NCBI GenBank assembly: GCA_018064825.1
Contig: JAGHUL010000015.1
Location: 1 to 34,438 of the forward strand
Direction: 5' to 3'
DNA: 34,438 bases
DNA from: Candidatus Colivicinus equi
Lineage (GTDB): Bacteria; Bacillota_I; Bacilli_A; Erysipelotrichales; Erysipelotrichaceae
The notes under the pieces: model-generated
Told to the model about the DNA's origin: nothing
The model's input: only the letters and a program-made list of their open reading frames with translations
Database searches by the model: none
Position numbers and translations under genes: made by a program
Shown here: piece after piece, positions 1-8,510 of the stretch
Layout of the letters: every line of letters starts with the position of its first letter
Numbering within the stretch: the stretch's first letter is position 1

Positions 1-1493
1 ATTGATATCTTATTGTAATGATAATTATCTTTTTGTATTCTACCTACTATCTTAGAAAAGACCTTATCAATATGATCGCTATTAAAGCTGATAGCGTCGC
101 AACAATTATTAATGATAAATTTAGGATATTTCTTTGCGACTATATACTTATGTCGATAATCAATATTATCTATCATAAATAGAGGTTCTTTGAAACCAGC
201 ACCAAATGGTTTAAGTTCATTTATTTGTTCTAATAAACTAATATCGATATCTTCTCTATCAATTTCTAAGATTTCTTCATCAACATTTTCAATAGTGAAC
301 GGATGATTAGTTATATATTTGCTTAGAATTGGTAAATTATCTTTATTAATAGATAAGCCAACGGCTTGGTTATGACCACCATATGCCGTAAATATAGACT
401 CACATTCTTTTAAATAGCTGTAGACATCAAATGGATAAGGAGCTCTACATGAACCCACATATTCATCACCATTTTCTGCTAAAACTAATACTGGTTTATG
501 ATATTTATTCATAAGTTTATTACTTATCAAGCCGCATATCCCTTGAGAAAAACTAGTATCAGCAACAATAATAAAATCATCTTCATTGTTTATTAGTAGT
601 TCCGCCTTATCAGCCATCTTCGTTGTAAGATTTTTACGATAATCATTAATAGTATCTATGTTCTTAAAGAAACTATGACAATAATCTTCATCCGAAAGTA
701 AGTATCTAACAACCAAATTGACGTTCATATATTCATCTAATCTTGAGACAGAATTTATCTTAGGAATGACATTAAATGATAATACATCATAATCATATAC
801 TTTAGAGTTTGCTAAAAGATTGATTTGATATATATTGCTTGTATTTAATATCTTAAGCATTTCTTTTAATAAATAACGATTATAATTTAAGACCGTTACC
901 ATATCAGCTAAGGTTGCTAAACCACCTAATACAGTAGTTAAATCATCTTTTCTAACACTGTTTGATATTAGACAGCACAAACCTCCTGCACACATATCGT
1001 AATAATCTTCAGAAAATAGATTAGGATGCAAGAAACCATCAATATCTGGAGCTTCATCATACTCGTGATGATCAATGACAAAAGTTTTGATATTGTGGGT
1101 TTTTGCGTACGCTAATTCTTCTTTAGAATTGGCACCGCAATCGACACAAATCATAACCTTAAAATCATTATCGATAACTTTATTGACAATATCCATATTA
1201 AGCCCATATCCTTCATTTGTTCGAGAAGGAATATAGTAATTATTGCTTATTGATAAATCATCTAATAGTTTTTTGATGATACTTGTTGCACAGATTCCGT
1301 CGCAATCATAATCGCCTACAATGAAGTATTTTTCATCGCGAAATTCTAATAACTTATCTACAAAATTTTTAAGTAAAGGATTATCATAATAAACAAAAAA
1401 ATTAGATACATCTAATTTTTCTTTTGCGACATTGTTAATCGCACATATTCTTTCTTGAATAGGAAGCTTTTCTTTATTTATTAGGTATGCCAT
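1..1493 (-). CDS. recJ: Single-stranded-DNA-specific exonuclease RecJ, partial (3' end runs off the left edge)
   Basis: My manual minus-strand translation from ATG at 1493 gives MAYLINKEKLPIQERICAINNVAKEKLDV..., with DHH motifs VGDYDCDGICAT, VDCG and DHHEYDEAPD. The frame stays open to base 1. It is absent from the ORF track, probably because it lacks a stop in the window. Confidence 0.9.
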   Translation of the reverse strand, partial: MAYLINKEKLPIQERICAINNVAKEKLDVSNFFVYYDNPLLKNFVDKLLEFRDEKYFIVGDYDCDGICATSIIKKLLDDLSISNNYYIPSRTNEGYGLNMDIVNKVIDNDFKVMICVDCGANSKEELAYAKTHNIKTFVIDHHEYDEAPDIDGFLHPNLFSEDYYDMCAGGLCCLISNSVRKDDLTTVLGGLATLADMVTVLNYNRYLLKEMLKILNTSNIYQINLLANSKVYDYDVLSFNVIPKINSVSRLDEYMNVNLVVRYLLSDEDYCHSFFKNIDTINDYRKNLTTKMADKAELLINNEDDFIIVADTSFSQGICGLISNKLMNKYHKPVLVLAENGDEYVGSCRAPYPFDVYSYLKECESIFTAYGGHNQAVGLSINKDNLPILSKYITNHPFTIENVDEEILEIDREDIDISLLEQINELKPFGAGFKEPLFMIDNIDYRHKYIVAKKYPKFIINNCCDAISFNSDHIDKVFSKIVGRIQKDNYHYNKIS

Positions 1494-2461
1494 TAATGTA
1501 GACCAATTAATAATCCAATTATAGAGAACACAGCAGCTAAGATATAGAAACAAGGAACAATTTGAGTTTCTTTATAGCCTTTAATTACAAAGGCGTAATG
1601 AATTGGTGTATATGAGAAAACGCGTTTATGGAATAATCTAACACATACTTGTTGAACTACTACACAAAACATCTCGATAACAAAGATGCCGCCAATAAAT
1701 AACAAAGCTATTTCTTTATCTAATACTACAGCTACAGAAGCAAATAAAGCTCCAAGTGCTAATGAACCTGAGTCTCCCATAAAGATCTTAGCAGGATGAT
1801 AATTAAAGCGTAGATAGCCTAATAATCCACCTAAGACGCAGAACAATAAGATAGCAATATCATATTCTTTATTTACATGGCACAAAACAATTAAAGCTAT
1901 AACACCGATTGCCGAAACGCCTGAACACAAGCCATCCATACCATCAGTAAAGTTAGCAGCATTTGCTTCTGCCAAGAACAACAAAATCATAAATGGAATA
2001 TATAAGAATCCTAAATCAACTTTAATGTCAGTAAATGGAATAGCAATATAGCTATGAATAACATCTTTGAAAACAAAATATAGAATAATTGTAAATACAA
2101 ATTCCATAATTAGTTTACTAATTGGTGAGATACCATCATTGTTCTTCTTGATAATAATTACATAGTCATCTAAAAAACCAACTAAGCAAAATAACATATA
2201 TGACAATAAAACAAATAATAATTTCTTATTAACTAAACCAGTATAATCAGCAACCAAGAATCCAATAAAAGGTAAAACAACAAATAATAAACCACCCATA
2301 ATTGGTGTTTTATCTTTTGCCTTGAATTCTTCTAAGGCATATTGAGATACTTCTTGATTGATATTGTGCTTTTTCAAAGCATCAATAAAAGTTGGCATAA
2401 TTGTCACTAATAATCCAAAACTTATAAGCAATCCAAGTACATAATAAAAATTAACGCCCAT
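1493..2461 (-). CDS. mraY: Phospho-N-acetylmuramoyl-pentapeptide transferase
   Basis: ORF of 322 aa, polytopic, with MraY motifs (FTDGMDGLCSG, GFLDDY, FMGDSGSLALG). Lies in the dcw cluster. Confidence 0.95.
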   Translation of the reverse strand: MGVNFYYVLGLLISFGLLVTIMPTFIDALKKHNINQEVSQYALEEFKAKDKTPIMGGLLFVVLPFIGFLVADYTGLVNKKLLFVLLSYMLFCLVGFLDDYVIIIKKNNDGISPISKLIMEFVFTIILYFVFKDVIHSYIAIPFTDIKVDLGFLYIPFMILLFLAEANAANFTDGMDGLCSGVSAIGVIALIVLCHVNKEYDIAILLFCVLGGLLGYLRFNYHPAKIFMGDSGSLALGALFASVAVVLDKEIALLFIGGIFVIEMFCVVVQQVCVRLFHKRVFSYTPIHYAFVIKGYKETQIVPCFYILAAVFSIIGLLIGLH

Positions 2462-2478
2462 ACTTTAAAAATTATACT

Positions 2479-4692
2479 CTATTCTGCTTCTTCTTCCAAA
2501 TTCTCTTTTACTTCTTCTTTTTGAAGGTTTATATCTTCAAGTTTAACCTCAACCCTAGTCTTTTTATCGATGATAGTTCCTGGAGAAAGAGATTGTTCGC
2601 AAGCTACGCCATAACCATTTAAAGTTAATGGTACTCCTGATATATTCCAATAATTAATTAGTTCTTTTCTTGTCCAATCATTAAAATCTGGAAGTGTTAT
2701 TTTATTACCATCAGTTAAGATAAAGACTTTCTGATTTGAATATACATCTTCACCAGCTAATGGATATTGACTAACAACATTGCTACCATCACCAATCTTA
2801 ATTATGTCCAAACCTAGTGATGATAATTGTTCATCTGCTTCATTTACTGATAAAGTTAAAACATTTGGCATTTCATCTTTTACTATTGTTGAAATCTCGT
2901 TTCCACCATTAACGTTTAAGCCTGTATTAGTTAAAAGTGCTGTCTTTTGGATTAATTCATTTATTGGATAGTTTTTAGTAACAGAGTCTTTATGAGTTGG
3001 GATATGATAAGCAAAATAAATCATATATTGAGGATTATCATATGGGAAACCAATAATAGCAGATTTAATATAGTCATTACCTGTATATTCGCCATTAACA
3101 GCCATTTCAGCAGTTCCGGTTTTAGCCATAACTTCAACTTCTTCAACATTATAATCTGCACCGGTGCCCTCAGAATCAGATACAACTCTTCTTAATAAAT
3201 CTTGCATCTGTTTAGCTGTTGATTCTTTGATTGGGTTTCCAACCACTTGCCTACTAGCTTCATAAATAACTTTATTATTGTTATTAGAATCAACTATCTT
3301 ATTTATGAAGTATGGTTTAATCATTTCGCCATTACCAAATATAGCGGTATAGGCTTGAAGTATTTGCAGCATTGTTGTCATAGATGCTTGCCCATACGTA
3401 ACAGAAATGGAGTCAGCTGGAGATAGACCAAAGTTAGTATATCCTTCTGATTCTAATATGCCATCAGTATTTACATATTGGAATAAATGGAATCTTTTCA
3501 AATAATCTTCATATATTGAACTACCTACATAATCAGTAAGCAATGTTGCAGTAGCAACATTACTAGAATAGATTAGTCCATAATCTAAACTGATCATACC
3601 CCAATCTGAATTATCCCAGTTTTGAACATAATCATAATATGTGTCGGTATATGTACGATATGGTGGATCACCATAGAAATAGAAAGTACTTGAATCATAT
3701 AATGCGTTGCCATCATAATTGCCTGAATCAATTGCAGCTGAATAAATAATGGCCTTCATGACTGAACCTGGTTCATATAGTTTTTGTGAACCATAGTTAT
3801 TGTAATCATCTATATTTAATTTATTTGGATCAAAACTAGGCGCTTGTCCCCAAGCTAATATCTTCCCTGTCTTTATTTCCATGACAGCACCCCACGCTTC
3901 ACTTGCGTAGTGATCATTGATTGCTTCAGCTAAAGAATTTTCTAAAGCTTCTTGAATAGATACATCTAGAGTTAAATAAACATCATAACCATCTTTGGCT
4001 GCTGTAGAAGAATCATACATGCCTGGTAAAACATAACCATTTTTATCTTGTTGATATACGTGATAACCATCAACTCCATTAAGTTCAGAATCTAGATATG
4101 ATTCTAATCCCATCTTACCAACTAGTTTTCCTGATTCATCAGATTGTGCAAAGCCTATTAGATATGGCGCAAAATCTTGACCATATGGATAGTTTCTAGC
4201 ATATGAATCTCTAAATTCAATACCATGAATATTTGGAATAGCCTTAATTTGTTCAACCTGTTCACTCGTTAAGTTACGTCCCTTTGCGCCTAATTCCGTT
4301 TGATATAGATTAGGATTTTCCGTAAGCCTGTCATATATTTCTGAAGCATCCATATTTAGAATAGGAGACAACATTCTAGCAGTATAAGTTGGATCATCAA
4401 CATAAGCAATATCATTACCATTAGAAGGCCTGTTAGAGTCAATATAACAGATGATATCGTATGTTTTTACATCTTGGGCAACTACAATGCCATTCGCGTC
4501 AAATATCTTGCCACGCGAAGAAAAAATAGGTTCTTCAACTAACGCAACCGATTCAGCATAACTATCTAATGATGTATTAGATCTGATATGTATTTTAACT
4601 ACGCTAACTAAAAAAACGTTGACAATTATGATAGCAACAACTGTCAACATTAATCCGTATATAATTTTTATTCTATTATTGCCTTTTTTCAT
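2479..4692 (-). CDS. pbpB: Class B penicillin-binding protein (PBP2B/FtsI/SpoVD type) with C-terminal PASTA repeats
   Basis: Transpeptidase motifs SVMK, SSN and KTGTA. N-terminal TM segment. C-terminal PASTA-like segments (VLTLSVNEADEQLSSLGLDII..., ITLPDFNDWTRKELINYWNISGVPL...). Located between mraY and ftsL. Confidence 0.92.
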   Translation of the reverse strand: MKKGNNRIKIIYGLMLTVVAIIIVNVFLVSVVKIHIRSNTSLDSYAESVALVEEPIFSSRGKIFDANGIVVAQDVKTYDIICYIDSNRPSNGNDIAYVDDPTYTARMLSPILNMDASEIYDRLTENPNLYQTELGAKGRNLTSEQVEQIKAIPNIHGIEFRDSYARNYPYGQDFAPYLIGFAQSDESGKLVGKMGLESYLDSELNGVDGYHVYQQDKNGYVLPGMYDSSTAAKDGYDVYLTLDVSIQEALENSLAEAINDHYASEAWGAVMEIKTGKILAWGQAPSFDPNKLNIDDYNNYGSQKLYEPGSVMKAIIYSAAIDSGNYDGNALYDSSTFYFYGDPPYRTYTDTYYDYVQNWDNSDWGMISLDYGLIYSSNVATATLLTDYVGSSIYEDYLKRFHLFQYVNTDGILESEGYTNFGLSPADSISVTYGQASMTTMLQILQAYTAIFGNGEMIKPYFINKIVDSNNNNKVIYEASRQVVGNPIKESTAKQMQDLLRRVVSDSEGTGADYNVEEVEVMAKTGTAEMAVNGEYTGNDYIKSAIIGFPYDNPQYMIYFAYHIPTHKDSVTKNYPINELIQKTALLTNTGLNVNGGNEISTIVKDEMPNVLTLSVNEADEQLSSLGLDIIKIGDGSNVVSQYPLAGEDVYSNQKVFILTDGNKITLPDFNDWTRKELINYWNISGVPLTLNGYGVACEQSLSPGTIIDKKTRVEVKLEDINLQKEEVKENLEEEAE

Positions 4693-4997
4693 TATTCTCC
4701 TGAAACAGAAATAATATTACTTTGATCTAAATTCATATTTGATGCTTCAGCAATAACGTATACACGTTCTTTATTTTCTAATGATTGAATTTCAATATTG
4801 ATAGATTTGTTTTCATTCTCAATTGAAGCAATTTCTTCTTGCATCTTTTGAATCTTGATTGTTAGATTAGTATTCGTTGTATTCACAAATAAACTGCATA
4901 GTAATAAAGAGAATAAAGAGAACGCTAAGAAAACAACTGAAAAGCCAAACAGTGATAATCTTCTAGTCTTTCTCCTTCTTCTTACATACTTTGCCAT
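4692..4997 (-). CDS. ftsL: FtsL-like septum formation protein
   Basis: 101 aa with a basic N-terminus, one TM helix and a coiled coil (IKIQKMQEEIASIENENKSINIEIQSLENKERVYVIAEASNMNL). Sits between rsmH and pbpB and overlaps pbpB as TAATG. Confidence 0.8.
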   Translation of the reverse strand: MAKYVRRRRKTRRLSLFGFSVVFLAFSLFSLLLCSLFVNTTNTNLTIKIQKMQEEIASIENENKSINIEIQSLENKERVYVIAEASNMNLDQSNIISVSGE

Positions 4998-5904
4998 AAA
5001 CTTTTCTAACTCCCCTTACAATGGCACTTTTAGCTCGACGATTATTTTCTAATTCCTCATTGCTAGCTTTCTTGCCATGATTTAGTAATTCATAATCCGC
5101 ATGTTTAACATCCTGAGGTAAACAAGCGATTCTAACATCATCTTCAACACTCGTTATTTTCTTGAAGTGATATTTAACCAATTTATCTTCTAGTGAATGG
5201 AAGGTAATGATAACCACTCTTCCATCTACTTTAAGAATTTCATCAAAACTATCTAAGAACTTTTTTAAGCTATCTAATTCATGATTGACTTCGATTCTGA
5301 TAGCTTGGAAACACTGCTTTGCGGGATGCCCTTTTTTGCTTAAGACTTTTTTTGGTAAAGCACTTTTGATAACATCCACTAGTGCGAAAGTTGTATCAAT
5401 TGGTTTTTCTTTTCTAACTTCTACAATCTTTCTTGCGATTAATCTTGAGAATTTTTCTTCACCATATTCTCTAAAGATTCTTTCTAATTCTTTTTCCTCA
5501 TACTTGTTGACAACATCGTAAGCACTAATTCTGTCTTCCAAGTTCATTCGCATGTCAAGAGGCCCATCATAGTTGTATGAGAAGCCTCTTTCTGCTTCAT
5601 CAAATTGAGGAGAGGAAACGCCAAGATCAAGCAGAACCCCATCTACTTTCTCGACGTATTTATTCATATTCATGAAATTATCATGAATGTAAATAACATT
5701 TGTGTAATCCTTTAGGATTTCTTTTGACTCTTCTATTGCTTGTAGATCTAAATCGAAGCAATATAATTTTCCTGTTTTTAGTTTTTCTAAGATCAATTTT
5801 GAATGGCCACCCCTACCCAATGTTCCATCCACATAGATTCCATCAGGTTTGACATCTAATAGATCTAAGGTTTCTTTTGGCATGACACTTATATGTTTAG
5901 TCAT
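4963..5904 (-). CDS. rsmH: 16S rRNA (cytosine(1402)-N(4))-methyltransferase RsmH
   Basis: HISVMPKETLDLL..YVDGTLGRGGHS, VDGVLLDLGVSSPQFD, GFSYNYDGPLDMRM, IITFHSLEDKLVK are hallmark RsmH/MraW motifs. Confidence 0.97.
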   Translation of the reverse strand: MTKHISVMPKETLDLLDVKPDGIYVDGTLGRGGHSKLILEKLKTGKLYCFDLDLQAIEESKEILKDYTNVIYIHDNFMNMNKYVEKVDGVLLDLGVSSPQFDEAERGFSYNYDGPLDMRMNLEDRISAYDVVNKYEEKELERIFREYGEEKFSRLIARKIVEVRKEKPIDTTFALVDVIKSALPKKVLSKKGHPAKQCFQAIRIEVNHELDSLKKFLDSFDEILKVDGRVVIITFHSLEDKLVKYHFKKITSVEDDVRIACLPQDVKHADYELLNHGKKASNEELENNRRAKSAIVRGVRKVYGKVCKKKEKD

Positions 5905-6334
5905 TGTTGATTAACTCACTTAAGTGTTCTGCAACTTCTTCAAATTGTTCAGAAGCTTCTTTGTAGTAATTTTCCCAAGTTGTCTTATCCCAAATTTCGA
6001 TATGGTCATTAGCGCCAATTACCACACATTCTTTATTAATATTTACTGGTTGAGATAAGAACGAAGGTATTTGAATTCTGCCTTGGTTATCAAGTGTACA
6101 TTCGGTAGCATTTGAAGCTAACATTCTTACATATAATCTTGTAGCCTTTTTAGTCGTTGGAAGTTTGTTTATTTCCTCGTTAACTTTTTCCCATTGTTTT
6201 AAGGAATAAATAGTTAAGCAACCATCCAATCCAATGTTAAGAATGAAGGAAGAATGTAGTTCATCACGAAACTTAGATGGAATGATAATTCTACCTTTGG
6301 CATCTAAATTGTGTTGATACTTGCCAATGAACAT
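5897..6334 (-). CDS. mraZ: Transcriptional regulator MraZ
   Basis: MFIGKYQHNLDAKGRIIIPSKFRDEL...: two SpoVT/AbrB-like halves (DAKGRIIIPSKFR, DNQGRIQIPSFL). First gene of the dcw cluster. Confidence 0.97.
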   Translation of the reverse strand: MFIGKYQHNLDAKGRIIIPSKFRDELHSSFILNIGLDGCLTIYSLKQWEKVNEEINKLPTTKKATRLYVRMLASNATECTLDNQGRIQIPSFLSQPVNINKECVVIGANDHIEIWDKTTWENYYKEASEQFEEVAEHLSELINND

Positions 6335-6373
6335 CTACCACTTTCCTCCACTAAATGACACTTTCTACCACTA
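6334..6373 (-). promoter_or_regulatory. Four contiguous 10-bp MraZ-type boxes upstream of mraZ
   Basis: Minus strand reads TAGTGGTAGA AAGTGTCATT TAGTGGAGGA AAGTGGTAGA TG. The AGTGg/t core recurs at an exact 10-bp period and the last box abuts the mraZ start codon. Confidence 0.8.
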
Positions 6374-6375
6374 TT

Positions 6376-6381
6376 ATCATA
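6376..6381 (-). promoter_or_regulatory. Candidate -10 element (TATGAT) of the mraZ/dcw promoter
   Basis: Minus strand ...TTTACTTTTTAATACAAAAATATGATAATAG..., placing the predicted start within the first MraZ box. The -35 is weak. Confidence 0.5.
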
Positions 6382-6432
6382 TTTTTGTATTAAAAAGTAA
6401 ATACAAAAAACACAAAAAATGTATTTTTTTGC

Positions 6433-6461
6433 AAAAAAAAGAAACTAGCCAAGCTAGTTTC
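6433..6461 (-). terminator. Rho-independent terminator downstream of threonine dehydratase
   Basis: Minus strand GAAACTAGC TTG GCTAGTTTC followed by TTTTTTTT. Confidence 0.85.
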
Positions 6462-6494
6462 TATAAATGTTTGTTATTTAGTTATTATCTATTG

Positions 6495-7766
6495 TTAATC
6501 TAGACCATGCTCTTGTCTATACTCTACAAGTTTCTCTAGATATAGACCATCATTTTCTTCATCTGTTGTAAAGAAATCATAGCTATTTTCAAGCGCTTTA
6601 TACAGATTCTTTTTATCGTCCTCATCACCTATTTCACAATCAACAGTAATTCTCACTTGCCCTGCACTTAGTAAAGTTGAATGCTTATCTGTCCTAAAGT
6701 TTAGTATTCTTGCGCCAGCATCAGAAACGACCTTAATGAAATCTAAAATTGCTTGAGAGGTATCATCTATTAGACCAATGATTTCCATATATCTATGTCT
6801 AACCGTCATACCTCTTTTAATCATTGAATCCATTGTGCTGACATCAATATTGCCACCACTTAGTAAGCAAATAACATTCTTGCCTTTAACATCAATTTGA
6901 TTCCCAATGATTGCGGCAACTGATGCTGCACCAGCAGGTTCAACAACTTGTTTGCAACGTTCTAACAATAACAAAATTGCATCAGCGATATCATCATCAG
7001 AAACTCTAATCATGCCATCAACATATTTATAGATAAGTTCTAACGTAGTATCACCAGGAATATTAACTTCAATACCATCAGCTATTGTACTTGCTTTACT
7101 TGTACATATTTTTTGTTTATGTTCAAAACTTTGAACTATAGCATCAGCGTGTTCACCTTGAACACCATATACTTTTACTCTTGGATTTATTTTTTTAATA
7201 GCTGTAGCTACACCAGCTAATAAGCCACCACCACCAGCAGGAATTAATACAATATCAGCAGCAGGAAGTTGTTCAAGTAGTTCAATACCTAAAGTTCCTT
7301 GTCCTGCAATTACATCAAGATCATCATATGGATGTAAAAACTTTGAGCCTCTCTCCTTTTGAATCTCGATTGCTTTTTCATGAGCCTCATCATAACAAGA
7401 TCCATATAGAACTACTTCGGCTCCATAACCTCTAGTCGCATGAACCTTCGCAACTGGAGCATGTTTTGGCATAACAATTGTTGCCTTTAAATTGAATTTG
7501 CTTGCAGCACAAGCTACACCTTGAGCGTGATTACCAGCCGAAGAAGCAATAACATCAGAACGATCTCCCTGTTCAATCATCTTGGCAATCTTGTTACTTG
7601 CACCACGTATCTTAAAAGAACCAGTCTTTTGAAGATTTTCATATTTTAAATATATGTTAGCATCAGCCATCTTTGAAAAAGTATACGACTTTACTAGCAT
7701 CGTATCGTTTATGACGCCTTTTAATCTTCTGCGTGCAGCCTCAATTTCCGAAAGTTCAATATCCAT
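6495..7766 (-). CDS. ilvA: Threonine ammonia-lyase (IlvA/TdcB type, C-terminal ACT domain)
   Basis: PLP fold-type II motifs (KYENLQKTGSFKIRGASNK, SAGNHAQGVA, PAGGGGLLAGV, LLSGGNID) plus an ACT-like C-terminus. SD AGGAGG upstream. Confidence 0.92.
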   Translation of the reverse strand: MDIELSEIEAARRRLKGVINDTMLVKSYTFSKMADANIYLKYENLQKTGSFKIRGASNKIAKMIEQGDRSDVIASSAGNHAQGVACAASKFNLKATIVMPKHAPVAKVHATRGYGAEVVLYGSCYDEAHEKAIEIQKERGSKFLHPYDDLDVIAGQGTLGIELLEQLPAADIVLIPAGGGGLLAGVATAIKKINPRVKVYGVQGEHADAIVQSFEHKQKICTSKASTIADGIEVNIPGDTTLELIYKYVDGMIRVSDDDIADAILLLLERCKQVVEPAGAASVAAIIGNQIDVKGKNVICLLSGGNIDVSTMDSMIKRGMTVRHRYMEIIGLIDDTSQAILDFIKVVSDAGARILNFRTDKHSTLLSAGQVRITVDCEIGDEDDKKNLYKALENSYDFFTTDEENDGLYLEKLVEYRQEHGLD

Positions 7767-7806
7767 ATTATTAACCTCCTAACATAGCACATATTTATTA
7801 TAGCAA

Positions 7807-7828
7807 TAAAAAAAGAGGCATAGCCTCT
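7807..7828 (-). terminator. Rho-independent terminator downstream of rpmF
   Basis: Minus strand AGAGGC TAT GCCTCT followed by TTTTTTT. Confidence 0.85.
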
Positions 7829-7839
7829 CAATTCCAAGA

Positions 7840-7989
7840 TTATTTAGCGCCACAAGCAGGACATGTGTGATGAGCTAATTTGTATTCACCACATGAAGGA
7901 CATTTAACCATTGTTGGTGCCATTAATTTATAATGAGTTCTTCTTTTTGCCTTACGTGTCTTAGAATTTCTTCTTTGTTGAACAGCCAT
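7840..7989 (-). CDS. rpmF: 50S ribosomal protein L32
   Basis: Manual translation: [49 protein letters not shown] (49 aa, C-x2-C...C-x2-C zinc ribbon). Below the ORF-track cutoff. SD GAGGAGG upstream. Confidence 0.97.
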   Translation of the reverse strand: MAVQQRRNSKTRKAKRRTHYKLMAPTMVKCPSCGEYKLAHHTCPACGAK

Positions 7990-7991
7990 TT

Positions 7992-8486
7992 TTAATCATC
8001 CTCCTCAAATTTATATTCTTTAAGCTTCTGCAGCCTTGGATCTAATTGCTCTTTTTTGTTAGAATCAAATTCATCCTCGGACACAAAAGACCAACCATCT
8101 CCTCTAGAATACTCTATTTTTTTATTTTTGACAACTTTTATTGGCACTTCTGGCATAACAATTTGTAATAATAAATCTTCAATTCTACAATCACTATCTA
8201 AAAATAGACCATCAACTTCTGTATCGTTACTCACAAGGATATCTTCATTCAAATCAAAGTCGACATCCACATCTTCTAACGTGATGGCATCAGGACAAAT
8301 CATTTTACCAACAAGTGAATAATTTACTCTCAATTTATCTTCAATATCATAATAAAATGTAAAATCACCTTCCACATCCTTTAGGGCTCTTAAAAACACA
8401 TTATTCTCAACTTCTAAATAATCGATATTAACATCATATGTTTTCTGATCAGCGATATTTACCAAATCTTTTAGAAAAATATTCAT
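7992..8486 (-). CDS. yceD: YceD/DUF177 family protein (YlbN-like)
   Basis: Acidic protein with motif ..[38 protein letters not shown].., adjacent to rpmF as in many Firmicutes. The start is reassigned to the Met at 8486 ([11 protein letters not shown]), because the track start at 8570 runs through the divergent gene. Confidence 0.85.
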   Translation of the reverse strand: MNIFLKDLVNIADQKTYDVNIDYLEVENNVFLRALKDVEGDFTFYYDIEDKLRVNYSLVGKMICPDAITLEDVDVDFDLNEDILVSNDTEVDGLFLDSDCRIEDLLLQIVMPEVPIKVVKNKKIEYSRGDGWSFVSEDEFDSNKKEQLDPRLQKLKEYKFEEDD

Positions 8487-8492
8487 AAGATT

Positions 8493-8498
8493 ATTATA
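8493..8498 (-). promoter_or_regulatory. -10 element (TATAAT) of the yceD-rpmF promoter
   Basis: Minus strand GTAACA-17 nt-TATAAT, then AATCTT, then ATG at 8486. Confidence 0.65.
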
Positions 8499-8510
8499 GA
8501 ATATAACTAT

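Noticed and set aside
2780-3195. Short plus-strand ORFs (63 and 67 aa) antisense to pbpB
   Set aside because: Antisense to the transpeptidase/PASTA coding region; no supporting signals.
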